From contig CAWIOU010000016.1 of assembly GCA_963837805.1 (NCBI GenBank), positions 1 through 64,000 on the forward strand: a DNA stretch of 64,000 nt, written 5' to 3'. Shown here one piece after another: positions 7,890 through 16,193 of the stretch; positions within the stretch are counted from its first letter, which is position 1; each line of letters starts with the position of its first letter. The notes below the pieces were generated by a model that saw only the letters and a program-made list of their open reading frames with translations, made no database searches and was not told where the DNA came from. Source of the DNA: Bog-756 sp963837805 (GTDB taxonomy: Bacteria; Actinomycetota; Acidimicrobiia; Acidimicrobiales; RAAP-2). The translations under genes and the position numbers were made by a program.

Positions 7890-8740
7890 GCACGCACGAG
7901 ACCGAACCCACCCACGAGGAGATCCAGGAATTGCTGGGCGTCTACGCCCTCGACGCCGTGGACCCCGAGACGGCAGCGATGGTGGAGCGGCATCTCGGCG
8001 AGTGCGTGCGGTGTTCGATGGAGGTGGCCCAGCACCACGAGGTGGCCGGGTTGCTGGCCAACTCGGGAGGAGCGTCCCCGGCGGAGCTGTGGAGCGGGAT
8101 CGCCGGCCGGCTCGACGGGTCGGCCCCGCCCTCGTGGGAGCGGTTGGCCAAGCGGCTCGAGGAGGAACCCGCCCGCGTCGCCCCGGTGGACGAGGTGACG
8201 GAGCCGGCCGCCGGTACCGGGGCGGATGTCATCCCCATCGGTTCTGGGAGCAGGCGGGGCCGAATGGCCGTCCGGGCCGCGTTGATCGTGGGGGCAGCCG
8301 CGGCGGTGGCCGCGGTGGCGCTCGGGGTGAGGGTCGACCACCTCAACCATCAGGTGAGCGCCCTCCAGGGCTCGACACCCCTCACCCGGGCCGAGCAGGC
8401 GGCCCTCGATGCCCCCGCCACCAAGCAGGTCCTCCTCCGGGCGCCGTCGACGGGGACGACGGCCGTCGGCAAGGTGACCGTGATCCTGACCAGATCCGGA
8501 ACCGGCTTCGTGGAGGCAGGGGGATTGTCGACCCTCCCGGCGGACGAGACCTACCAGCTCTGGGGGGTGATCGGAAGCCGGACCATCTCGCTCGGCCTGA
8601 TGGGATCGAAGCCGCGGGTGGTCCCCTTCAGCGTGGCCGGCAACGCGCCGGTCAGCGCCTTCGCCATCACGGCCGAGCACGCCGGAGGTGTGGTCCGGCC
8701 CAGCCACACGCCGGTGGTGTCCGGCGAGGTCACCGCCTGA
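7886..8740 (+). CDS. Membrane anti-sigma factor, RskA-like with zinc-finger motif
   Basis: 284 residues. The N-terminal domain has the zinc-associated H-x3-C-x2-C motif (His36, Cys40, Cys43, in HLGECVRC) that clamps an ECF sigma factor. One transmembrane helix follows at about residues 128-150. The extracytoplasmic C-terminal part resembles the RskA domain (TYQLWGVIGSR, and AEHAGGVVRPSHTPVVSGEV at the end). GTG 7886 overlaps the sigma stop codon. Regulated proteolysis of the membrane protein is the known release mechanism in this family. The signal is unknown. Confidence 0.9.
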   Translation: MSTHETEPTHEEIQELLGVYALDAVDPETAAMVERHLGECVRCSMEVAQHHEVAGLLANSGGASPAELWSGIAGRLDGSAPPSWERLAKRLEEEPARVAPVDEVTEPAAGTGADVIPIGSGSRRGRMAVRAALIVGAAAAVAAVALGVRVDHLNHQVSALQGSTPLTRAEQAALDAPATKQVLLRAPSTGTTAVGKVTVILTRSGTGFVEAGGLSTLPADETYQLWGVIGSRTISLGLMGSKPRVVPFSVAGNAPVSAFAITAEHAGGVVRPSHTPVVSGEVTA

Positions 8741-8768
8741 GGCAGCGTCGGGGGCGGACTCGTCGAGC

Positions 8769-9491
8769 TCAGATGCGGTGGACCTGGCGCAGCCCGGCCC
8801 AGGCGAAATCGGCGAGGCGGGTGGCCAGCCGGGCGGCCTCGGCCCGGCGCCCTTCGACCGAGGCGGCCCCCCCGTCGCCCGGCCCGCTGTCGGCATCGCT
8901 CTGCCGGCGGTTGGAATCCAGCCAGTGCCGGCTGGCCCCCTCGGCCATCCCGACCACGGCATGGGCCAGGAGGAGCCGGTGCTCGGGGTCGAGGCCGGCG
9001 TCGATCAGGGGGTCGATGGCCTCGGCGATGGTCTCCTCGACTCGGCGCAGGGCGGCACCGAGCTCGAAGTCGTCAGGGGCGTCACGGCCGTAGAGGAGGC
9101 GGAAGGCGGGCTCGTTGTCGGTCATCAGCTCGAAGTAGGCGGCAAAGCCGAGTTCGACCTGCTGTCGGGGGCCGGAGGCGGTGGCCGTGGCTTCGACGAT
9201 GCGGGTCACCAGCTCCCGCGAGACCACGTCCATGAGCTCGAGGTAGAGCGCGCGCTTCGATTCGAAGTGTTGGTACACGAGGGGTTTGGTCACGCCGGCC
9301 GACTCGGCGATGTCGTCCATGGTGGTGGCCGCATAGCCATGCTCGGCGAAGAGGGAGAGGGCGACCTCGAACAGTTGGCGCCGCCGGGCGTCTGCGGTCA
9401 GGCGTCGCCCGCTCGGCACGGTCTGACCGGGGGCCTGACCGGGGCCGGGATCGGTCTGCGGTGTCTCGTCCGCCGTCAGGGCTCCGCTCAT
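8769..9491 (-). CDS. TetR-family transcriptional regulator
   Basis: 240-residue one-component regulator. A Ser/Pro/Gly-rich N-terminal tail precedes the TetR_N helix-turn-helix (AALSLFAEHGYAATTMDDIAE-like region, then GVTKPLVYQHFESKRALY). The C-terminal ligand domain has no recognisable specificity. ATG 9491 is chosen over ATG 9500 because TACCAT (9504-9499 on the minus strand) lies 7 nt upstream, the spacing expected for a leaderless mRNA. It converges on the anti-sigma gene (28 nt gap). Targets are unknown; the acyl-CoA dehydrogenase palindrome at 2048 and the nearby crotonase are candidates only by topic. Confidence 0.9.
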   Translation of the reverse strand: MSGALTADETPQTDPGPGQAPGQTVPSGRRLTADARRRQLFEVALSLFAEHGYAATTMDDIAESAGVTKPLVYQHFESKRALYLELMDVVSRELVTRIVEATATASGPRQQVELGFAAYFELMTDNEPAFRLLYGRDAPDDFELGAALRRVEETIAEAIDPLIDAGLDPEHRLLLAHAVVGMAEGASRHWLDSNRRQSDADSGPGDGGAASVEGRRAEAARLATRLADFAWAGLRQVHRI

Positions 9492-9498
9492 CCCGGTC

Positions 9499-9504
9499 AT
9501 GGTA
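9499..9504 (-). promoter_or_regulatory. -10 box for leaderless tetR-like mRNA
   Basis: TACCAT on the minus strand, 7 nt before ATG 9491, with no ribosome-binding site. Confidence 0.45.
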
Positions 9505-9559
9505 CTCGGGGGTCGGTCCCGGTCACCGGGGCCGTCGGGGTCGTCAGCGCGGACGATGC

Positions 9560-10647
9560 TCAGATCTCAGGGAGCACGGCGGCGATCCTGTCGGGCAGGT
9601 CGTCGAGCGAGAAATGGGCCGCCGCCACGGCGAGGTTGCCGTCCAACAGGGCGGGATCGGGAGCGTCCAGCCATGTCCGGAGCCGGTCGGTCTCGGACAG
9701 GGAGAACCAGTCGAAGCCGAAGGCGGCGAGCTCGGCCGCCACCGGGTAGGAGCCGATGGCCAGTGGGCGCCGGTGGACGACCGACTCGATGGTCGGATTG
9801 CCGAAACCCTCCCAGGTGGAAGGCAGGACGACCACGTCGCAGGCCCGATAGGCGTCGTGGACCGTGGTGCCGGCCGACTCTCCCGGTGTGCCCAGGACGA
9901 CCGGGCACCCCGCCCCGGCCACCAGGACGTCGAGCTCGGGTCCGAACCCGTCCTCGGCCGGGCCCAGCAGCCAGTAGACCGCGTCGAGTTGCAGTGGCCA
10001 CGGTGATGCCGCCGGCCACGTTCTTGCGCGGGATGGCCCGGGTGGGCTGGAGCACCAGCCGCTGCTCGTCCCCGATGCCGAGCGCGCCGCGCAGCCACCG
10101 ACGGGCGTCGTCGGCCCCGTCGCTTCCGACGCCCGGGGTGGCCGGAGCCGGTCGAGCCGGTCGAGCCGGTCGGACTGGGCACGGCGAAGGTGTTGTACAC
10201 GGTGGTGGCGTCGATGCCGTGTTCGGCCAGTTGGTGCCGACTCAGTTCGTTGATGGTCACGTGAGTCCAGCGCCGATCGTCCGGTGGCGGCGGGTTGTCG
10301 AGGAACTGCTGGCGCTGCCACGGAAGATCGTGATGGTGGAGGATGGCGGGCCGCCGGGCGAGGACCGATGCCACCTGGGCTGCGGCCTCGGGGTTGAGCG
10401 GGAGGGAACACAGGTTCTCGACCACCACCAGGTCGGCGTCGTCGAGTGCCGCGGCCAGGGCCGGCCGGTCCGGCCCTTCGGCAGCTCCGATGGCCAGCCC
10501 GTCGAGCAGCCGGTCGACCGGTCCGTCACCGGCCACGGTGACGGTGGTGAACCCGAGCCTGCCCAGGGCCCACTGCCATTTGGCGGCCTCGATGGAGACC
10601 CCGTCGGAGCCGCCGAGGCGGAAGGAGAGGATGGCTGCGGTCGGAAT
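9560..10647 (-). pseudogene. Family 4-type glycosyltransferase gene with two frameshifts
   Basis: Coding similarity runs through all three minus-strand frames in order. From about 10640 to 10140 one frame encodes a GT-B N-terminus (SFRLGGSDGVSIEAAKW, then ILHHHDLPWQRQQF). From about 10135 to 10005 a second frame holds LVLQPTRAIPRKNVAGGI. From about 10005 to 9560 a third frame holds LDAVYWLLG, PSTWEGFGNPTIESV and a normal C-terminus. Each junction is a +1 shift: the first next to a GGGG run at 10131-10140, the second near 9990-10012. The first frame also lacks ATG, GTG or TTG between its upstream stop and the conserved start. Inactivation is likely unless the assembly is wrong. The donor sugar may have been a nucleotide-mannose product, given gmd nearby. 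Confidence 0.8.
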
Positions 10648-10711
10648 GGCGTCACCGTAGTGGTCACCGTCCAGGCCCCGACCCTCACGGACAACGGCCG
10701 GGCACTCGGGT

Positions 10712-10717
10712 TAGCGT
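10712..10717 (+). promoter_or_regulatory. -10 box for leaderless crotonase mRNA
   Basis: TAGCGT followed by 6 nt and GTG at 10724; no ribosome-binding site. Confidence 0.5.
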
Positions 10718-10723
10718 CGTCCG

Positions 10724-11662
10724 GTGCCCGAACCGCAGGAAGCGCCCGAACCGCAGGAAGCGCCCGAACCGCAGGAACCGACCGAACCGCAGGAAGCGCC
10801 CGAACCCACCGATCTCGTGGCCGAACGGCGGGGCCCCGTCCTGACCCTGACCATCAACCGGCCCGAGCGGCGCAACGCCATGACCTGGGAGGTCATCAGC
10901 GGGCTGCGCGAGCAGGTGGCCCGGGCCAAGGCCGAGCCCGCAGTTCGGGTGGTCGTGCTGACCGGCGCCGGCGACCAGGCCTTCTGCGCCGGAGCCGACC
11001 TGACCGGCATGGTCCCCCGCGATCCCGCCGACGGCGCCGACGGATCCGACGGCGCCGACGACTACGCCAGTCACCACCTGGCCCGGGGCTGGCTGGCCGA
11101 GCTGTTCGAGGAGTTGTGGCACCTGGGCAAGCCCACCATCGCCCGGGTGCAGGGATGGGCCATGGCCGGCGGGTTCGGCCTGGCCCTGGCCTGCGACATG
11201 GTCATCGCCTCGGAGCGGGCCCGGTTCGGGGCACCGGAGCTGAACGTGGGTCTCTGGCCCTACATGGTGACCGTTCCCATGCTGCGGTCGATGCCCCCGA
11301 AGAAGGCGCTCGAGCTGATGCTGACCAGCCGGGTGGTGGGGGCCGAGGAGGCCGAGCGGATCGGCTTCGCCACCAAGGTGGTGCCCCACGACCGGCTCGA
11401 CGCCGAGGTGGCCGAGATGGCCGCGATCCTGGCTTCGAAACCTCCCGGCGTGATGAGGATGGGTCGCGAATCGTTCTACGCTGTGCTGGATTCAGCGGCG
11501 ACCGAGGCACTGCCCTACCTGCATGCCATGCTGACGGTGACCAGCCAGACAGCCGAAGCCGCCGAGGGGATCGCCGCATTCATCGAGAAGCGGCCGCCGG
11601 CCTGGCAGGTGGCCATCGAAGACACCGGAACCCACCGAGACCGAGACCCGAGGAGCTCCTGA
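10724..11662 (+). CDS. Enoyl-CoA hydratase/isomerase (crotonase) family protein
   Basis: 312 residues. The crotonase core is clear: AFCAGADLTGM and MAGGFGLALACDMVIASE form the oxyanion-hole elements that hold the thioester carbonyl, and FGAPELNVGLWP keeps the second catalytic Glu (Glu164 of rat hydratase). The first catalytic Glu (Glu144 position) is replaced by Gly, so classical hydration is doubtful and an isomerase, hydrolase or other crotonase reaction is possible. The first 28 residues are a tandem PEPQEA-type repeat encoded by 18-nt direct repeats at 10726-10807. GTG 10724 is a leaderless start. The stop codon abuts the gmd ATG. Confidence 0.88.
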   Translation: MPEPQEAPEPQEAPEPQEPTEPQEAPEPTDLVAERRGPVLTLTINRPERRNAMTWEVISGLREQVARAKAEPAVRVVVLTGAGDQAFCAGADLTGMVPRDPADGADGSDGADDYASHHLARGWLAELFEELWHLGKPTIARVQGWAMAGGFGLALACDMVIASERARFGAPELNVGLWPYMVTVPMLRSMPPKKALELMLTSRVVGAEEAERIGFATKVVPHDRLDAEVAEMAAILASKPPGVMRMGRESFYAVLDSAATEALPYLHAMLTVTSQTAEAAEGIAAFIEKRPPAWQVAIEDTGTHRDRDPRSS

Positions 11663-12634
11663 ATGGCGAAACGAGCACTGATCACCGGCATCACCGGCCA
11701 GGACGGCTCCTATCTGGCCGAATTCCTGCTCGGCCAGGGCTATGAGGTCTGCGGGATGGTCAGGCGGTCGAGCACGCTCAACTTCGAGCGGATCGCCCAC
11801 ATCCAGGACCAGATCACCCTGGTCGCCGGCGACCTCCTCGACGAAGTGTCGATGATCAACATCCTCCGGGACAACCACCCGACCGAGGTCTACAACCTGG
11901 CCGCCCAGTCCTTCGTGCAGACATCGTGGAGCCAGCCGGTGCTCACCGGGGAAACCACCGCCCTCGGTGTGACCAGGGTGCTCGACGCCATCCGGATCGT
12001 CGATCCGGAGATCCGCTTCTACCAGGCCAGCTCGTCGGAGATGTTCGGCAAGGTCCTCGAGGTACCGCAGAAGGAGTCCACCCCCTTCTATCCGCGCAGT
12101 CCCTACGGGGTGGCCAAGGTCTACGGCCACTGGATCACCGTCAACTACCGCGAGAGTTATGGGCTCCACGCGTCGTCGGGCATCCTCTTCAACCACGAGT
12201 CGCCGAGGCGGGGCCTCGAGTTCGTGACCCGCAAGGTGACCCACGGCGTGGCCCGGATCAAGGCGGGGATCGACGAGAAGCTGGCCCTCGGCAATCTCGA
12301 TGCCCAGCGCGACTGGGGGTTTGCCGCCGACTACGTGCGGGCCATGTGGTTGATGCTCCAGCAGGACCAGCCCGACGACTACGTGGTGGCCACCGGCGAG
12401 ACCCACTCGGTGAAGGAACTGGTGGAGCTGGCCTTCTCTGCGGTGGGGCTCGATTGGGAGCAGCACGTGTTCATCGACGAGCGCTTCCTCCGGCCGGCCG
12501 AGGTCGACCTCCTGGTCGGGAACCCGTCCCGGGCCGAGAAGATTCTCGGTTGGCACCGCGACGTCGACTTCCCGGCGCTCGTGCAGATGATGGTCGAGGC
12601 CGACGTGGCGCTGGTGAAGAGCCAGCTGGTGTAG
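11663..12634 (+). CDS. gmd: GDP-mannose 4,6-dehydratase
   Basis: 323-residue extended SDR enzyme that converts GDP-mannose to GDP-4-keto-6-deoxymannose, the precursor of GDP-fucose, -rhamnose and -perosamine. Visible are the NADP-binding GITGQDGSYL, the YNLAAQSFV segment, SSSEMFG, the catalytic Tyr/Lys pair in SPYGVAKVYGHW, and FNHESPRRG. The start ATG follows the crotonase stop directly (TGAATG), with GAGGAGC upstream. No fcl, rmd or per gene that would use the product is present in the window, and the only nearby glycosyltransferase is broken. The next gene, ccdA, begins 9 nt downstream and may share the transcript. Confidence 0.96.
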   Translation: MAKRALITGITGQDGSYLAEFLLGQGYEVCGMVRRSSTLNFERIAHIQDQITLVAGDLLDEVSMINILRDNHPTEVYNLAAQSFVQTSWSQPVLTGETTALGVTRVLDAIRIVDPEIRFYQASSSEMFGKVLEVPQKESTPFYPRSPYGVAKVYGHWITVNYRESYGLHASSGILFNHESPRRGLEFVTRKVTHGVARIKAGIDEKLALGNLDAQRDWGFAADYVRAMWLMLQQDQPDDYVVATGETHSVKELVELAFSAVGLDWEQHVFIDERFLRPAEVDLLVGNPSRAEKILGWHRDVDFPALVQMMVEADVALVKSQLV

Positions 12635-12643
12635 CAGGCTCCC

Positions 12644-13582
12644 GTGGCCGGACTGGCGGCGATCCACGCCGACCCCCTTGGTCTTCTGGTGGCCTTCGGC
12701 GCGGGCATGCTGTCGTTCCTCTCCCCGTGCGTACTGCCACTCGTGCCCGCCTACCTGTCGATGGTCTCGGGATTGTCGGCTGCGGAACTGAGTGCGCTCC
12801 GGACCGAGCCGCGTCCGGCATTGGTACCGGCCGGCGTCGGGCCGGTGGCGGACGTGGCCGACAACGCAGACGGGCCGCTCGCAGACGTATCCGGCGATGC
12901 CGAACAGCCGGGTCCGTCCGGCCCGACGGACACAGCGTCAGGGCCGACCGCGGCGCAACTGCAGCAGGAGCGGAGTCGGCTCCTCCGAGGGATACTGGCC
13001 TTCATCGCCGGCTTCACGGTGATCTTCACCATCCTCGGGGCCTCGGCCTCCGCGGTCGGACGGCTGTTCCTCACCCACCAGCGAGCGCTGGAGACGGTGT
13101 CGGGCATCGCCATCGTGGTCTTCGGGGCGATGCTGGTGGCCATGGCGGCCGGTGCCGGACTGCCCATGGCCCTGTCGGGCGAACGGCGCTTCACGGTTCG
13201 ACCCTCGGTGCTGGGCGCCTGGGCGCCGCCGGTGATGGGGATGGCGTTCGCCTTCGCCTGGACGCCCTGCATCGGGCCGGTCCTGGGCAGCGTGTTGGCA
13301 CTGGCCGCAGGCACCGGGGGGTCGGCCACCGGGGGGATCGCCCTGTTGCTGGCCTACTCCCTCGGCCTCGGCGTGCCCTTCCTGCTCAGTGGGTTGGCCT
13401 TCGGGCGGATGACCGACGCGCTGGCCCGGGTGCGCAGCCGGCTCCGGGTGATCGACCTGGTGGGGGGGTCGGTGCTGATCGTCTTCGGTCTCCTGCTGCT
13501 CACCGGACACGTCGACGTGATCTCGGCCCATGTGTCCGAATGGCTCCGTGACCTGCATCTGAGTCGCTTGTCGACCAGCTGA
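12644..13582 (+). CDS. ccdA: CcdA-type thiol-disulfide transmembrane transporter
   Basis: 312-residue inner-membrane protein with six predicted helices. It carries electrons from cytoplasmic thioredoxin across the membrane to reduce apocytochrome c thiols. The two redox cysteines are in LSPCVLPLVPAY (helix 1) and AWTPCIGPVLG (helix 4). A hydrophilic loop of about 70 residues rich in Ala, Pro and Gly is inserted after helix 1 and makes the protein longer than typical CcdA (about 220-240). GTG 12644 sits 9 nt after gmd. Its place before ccmA supports a role in cytochrome c maturation. Confidence 0.93.
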   Translation: MAGLAAIHADPLGLLVAFGAGMLSFLSPCVLPLVPAYLSMVSGLSAAELSALRTEPRPALVPAGVGPVADVADNADGPLADVSGDAEQPGPSGPTDTASGPTAAQLQQERSRLLRGILAFIAGFTVIFTILGASASAVGRLFLTHQRALETVSGIAIVVFGAMLVAMAAGAGLPMALSGERRFTVRPSVLGAWAPPVMGMAFAFAWTPCIGPVLGSVLALAAGTGGSATGGIALLLAYSLGLGVPFLLSGLAFGRMTDALARVRSRLRVIDLVGGSVLIVFGLLLLTGHVDVISAHVSEWLRDLHLSRLSTS

Positions 13583-13689
13583 GCCGCAGTCCGCCAGGGC
13601 GAGGGGCGCCGACCGGCGGTGGTGCACCGTTCGCGGCCGACCCCCGCCTGGCCCCTGACCCCCGGGCCCCCGTAGCATGAGCCACGGCT

Positions 13690-14457
13690 ATGGCCCCACC
13701 AGCCCCTCCCTCCCCAGCGATCTCCCTTCACGACGCCGTGGCGTTGTCCGGACGCTTTCCCCTGCTCGCCGGGGTCGACCTCGAGGTCGCCTGCGGGGAG
13801 ACGGTGTTGGTCGAAGGGCCCAACGGTGCCGGGAAGACCAGCCTGCTCCGGGTGTGTGCCGGGCTGGTGACGCTGGCCTCGGGACGGGTCGAGGTGCTCG
13901 GGTTCGACCCGGTCCGCCAGCGGAACCGGGTCCGCAGGCGAGTCGGGATGCTCTCCCATGCCTCCCACCTCTACGACGATCTCACCGTGCGGGAGAACGT
14001 GCGCTTCGCCGTCCGCGCCGCCGGTGGGGACACCGGGCGGATCGACGGCGCCTGTAGCCGACTGGGGTTGACCGGCCGGCTGCTCAAGACGAGCGCCTCC
14101 AAGCTCTCCGCCGGCCAGCGGCGCCGGGTGGCCCTGGCCGTGCTGGCCGCCCGCTGGCCCGAGCTGTGGCTGCTCGACGAACCCCACGCCGGTCTGGACG
14201 CCGCGGCCCGCCGCATCCTCAACGAACTGGTCACCGAGGCCGCCGACTCCGGTGTGACCGTGGTGATCGCCTCCCATGAACCCGAGTTCGTCGAGGCCCT
14301 GGCCACCCGGGCCGTGGTGGTGACCGGGGGTCGGGTGACCGCCGAGCGACCCATCGCTGCGGTGGCCCGGCCGGCGGCGCCGTCGGCGGTCGATCCCGTC
14401 CCCACCCTCCCCGGCACCGGGCAGTCTCCCGGAGGACAGGTCGCCCATGTGGCGTGA
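13690..14457 (+). CDS. ccmA: Heme ABC exporter ATP-binding protein CcmA
   Basis: 255-residue ABC ATPase. Walker A is GPNGAGKTS, the signature is KLSAGQRRR, Walker B is LWLLDEPHAGLD and the switch His is in IASHE. With CcmB, C and D it powers release of heme-loaded CcmE in System I cytochrome c maturation. A Pro-rich tail of about 30 residues follows the core. A TAGCAT box at 13673-13678 could drive a very short leader, so ccmA probably starts the operon. The stop overlaps ccmB by 11 nt. Confidence 0.94.
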   Translation: MAPPAPPSPAISLHDAVALSGRFPLLAGVDLEVACGETVLVEGPNGAGKTSLLRVCAGLVTLASGRVEVLGFDPVRQRNRVRRRVGMLSHASHLYDDLTVRENVRFAVRAAGGDTGRIDGACSRLGLTGRLLKTSASKLSAGQRRRVALAVLAARWPELWLLDEPHAGLDAAARRILNELVTEAADSGVTVVIASHEPEFVEALATRAVVVTGGRVTAERPIAAVARPAAPSAVDPVPTLPGTGQSPGGQVAHVA

Positions 14458-15118
14458 CACCGTCCTGGTGGCGGGTAAGGATCTCCGCATCGAGGCGCGG
14501 TCCCGGGTGGCGCTGTCCCAGGTGGCACCGTTCGGGGTGGTGGCCCTGGCCATGTTCGCCTTCGCCCTGGGGCCGGACCGCGCCCTGATGGCCAAGGGGG
14601 CACCGGGTCTGTTCTGGGTGGCCGTGCTCTTCTGCACGGTGCTGGCCGTGCAGCGGAGCGTCTCGGTCGAGTCCGTCGACGGGGCCAGGGACGGCCTCCG
14701 CCTCTCCGGGCTCGATCCGGCCGGGCTGTTCCTGGGCAAGGCCGCCGCCGTGGCCGCCCAGCTGGTGGTGCTGGAAGTGGTTCTCGGTATCGGCGTGACC
14801 CTCCTCTACGGGGCCCGGATCGAGCAACCGTGGCTCATCGTCGCATCCTGCGTGCTCGGGACGGTGGGGCTGGCGGCCACCGGCACCCTCTACGGCGGGC
14901 TCTCGGCCGGGATCCGGGTCAAGGAGACGCTGCTGCCCTTCCTCTTCCTGCCCATCGCCGCCCCGGTCCTGTTGGCCGGCACCCGCATCTGGCAGGCGGC
15001 CCTGGCCGGGGGCGTGCCCGCCGACGGGGGCCAGTGGCTCCGGCTGCTGGTGGTCTTCGACGCCGTCTATCTGGCTCTCGGGGTCGTGGTCTACGGACCC
15101 ATCCAGGAATCGGCATGA
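14447..15118 (+). CDS. ccmB: Heme exporter membrane protein CcmB
   Basis: 223 residues with six hydrophobic segments, the normal length for CcmB. It forms the membrane part of the CcmAB transporter. Conserved features are the cytoplasmic QRSVSVESVDGARDGLRLSG segment and the KETLLPFLFLPIAAPVLL helix. ATG 14447 overlaps ccmA by 11 nt and the stop overlaps ccmC as ATGA, so translation is coupled. Confidence 0.94.
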   Translation: MWRDTVLVAGKDLRIEARSRVALSQVAPFGVVALAMFAFALGPDRALMAKGAPGLFWVAVLFCTVLAVQRSVSVESVDGARDGLRLSGLDPAGLFLGKAAAVAAQLVVLEVVLGIGVTLLYGARIEQPWLIVASCVLGTVGLAATGTLYGGLSAGIRVKETLLPFLFLPIAAPVLLAGTRIWQAALAGGVPADGGQWLRLLVVFDAVYLALGVVVYGPIQESA

Positions 15119-16044
15119 GCCCGGACCAGCGTTCGCAGGGCCCACCGCTGGGCTCCGACCGGGCCCGGCGGACGGTCCGGGTCATCGGTGTCGCCGCCGC
15201 GGGGTCGGTGGCCGCCACCGTCTGGCTCGGGCTGTGGGTGACCCCGCCCGACGCCACCAAGGGCAACACGGTGCCCGGCGACCTGGTCCGCCTGGTCTAC
15301 CTCCATCCCGGGGTGGCCTGGGTGGCGCTCTACCTGGCCTTCGGCCTGGCCGCCGTGGCCAGCCTGCTCTATCTCTGGCCGCGCACCCGGTCGATGTTCT
15401 GGGACCGCCTGGCCGCGGCGTCCGTCGAGGTCGGCGTGGTGTTCAACGTGTGCACACTCATCTCGGGGTCGATCTGGGGGAAGCCGACCTGGGGGGTGTA
15501 CTGGGCCTGGGATGCCCGCCTGACCCTGACCGCGGTCCTGCTGGTGCTCTTCCTCGGGTACATGGCCCTGCGCCGGGTGCCGGCCGAGCCGGAGAAGCGG
15601 GCCAAGCGCAGCGCCTTCGTCGCCCTGTTCGCTGCTGTCGACATCCCCCTCGTCCACTTCTCGGTGCTGTGGTGGCGGACCCTCCACCAGGGCGCCACCG
15701 TGCTCAACTCCAACCTCTCGCCGACCATCCACGGCTCGATGGCCTGGACGCTGCTGCTCAGCTTCGTCGCCCTGACCCTGGTCTTCGTGTGGATGCTGCT
15801 CGTGCGGTACCGCATCGGAGTGCTCGAGGACTGGTTGGCCTCGAGCGAGCTCGACGTGGCCCTGCGCGAACGCCAGGGCGAGGGGATGGCTTCCGACAGC
15901 GGTGAGGACCGGCTCCGGGCGCCGGTCCCGCTCACCGTGGGCGCCGCCGATGCCGGCGCCGCCGATGTCGGCGCACCCGATGCCGACGAACCGACCGGAC
16001 TGGTCGATTCCGACCTCCCGGCGGTCCCCGAAGGAGCCCGGTGA
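15115..16044 (+). CDS. ccmC: Heme-handling protein CcmC
   Basis: 309 residues with six membrane helices and the tryptophan-rich WWD motif (GKPTWGVYWAWDARLT) that presents heme to CcmE on the outer face. Two axial His candidates flank it, one in LHPGVAW and one in PLVHFSVLWWRTLH. The last 65 residues are an Ala/Asp-rich tail absent from proteobacterial CcmC. ATG 15115 overlaps the ccmB stop, and the TGA overlaps the GTG of ccmD. Confidence 0.94.
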   Translation: MSPDQRSQGPPLGSDRARRTVRVIGVAAAGSVAATVWLGLWVTPPDATKGNTVPGDLVRLVYLHPGVAWVALYLAFGLAAVASLLYLWPRTRSMFWDRLAAASVEVGVVFNVCTLISGSIWGKPTWGVYWAWDARLTLTAVLLVLFLGYMALRRVPAEPEKRAKRSAFVALFAAVDIPLVHFSVLWWRTLHQGATVLNSNLSPTIHGSMAWTLLLSFVALTLVFVWMLLVRYRIGVLEDWLASSELDVALRERQGEGMASDSGEDRLRAPVPLTVGAADAGAADVGAPDADEPTGLVDSDLPAVPEGAR

Positions 16045-16193
16045 ACTACGTCATCGCCGGGTACACCATCGTGCTCACCCTCTTGTTCCTCTACGCCCTG
16101 CAACTGGTCTGGCGCCGACGGCGGCTCACTCGTACGGCGACCCGGGTGGCCGCGTCCAACGCCCGGATCGAGCGGGCCGGGGACGGGCCGTGA
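16041..16193 (+). CDS. ccmD: CcmD-like small heme-exporter subunit
   Basis: 50-residue protein with one N-terminal helix (IAGYTIVLTLLFLYALQLVW), a basic RRRRLTR stretch and a charged tail. This is the size and topology of CcmD, which holds CcmABC and CcmE together. Four-nt GTGA overlaps on both sides (with ccmC and ccmE) and the exact operon position make the call secure despite low sequence conservation in this family. Confidence 0.85.
   Translation: MNYVIAGYTIVLTLLFLYALQLVWRRRRLTRTATRVAASNARIERAGDGP

Noticed and set aside
10257..10694. Minus-strand open frame starting GTG at 10694
   Set aside because: Its composition is a shadow of the glycosyltransferase frame; it was considered only as a possible original start with a third frameshift.
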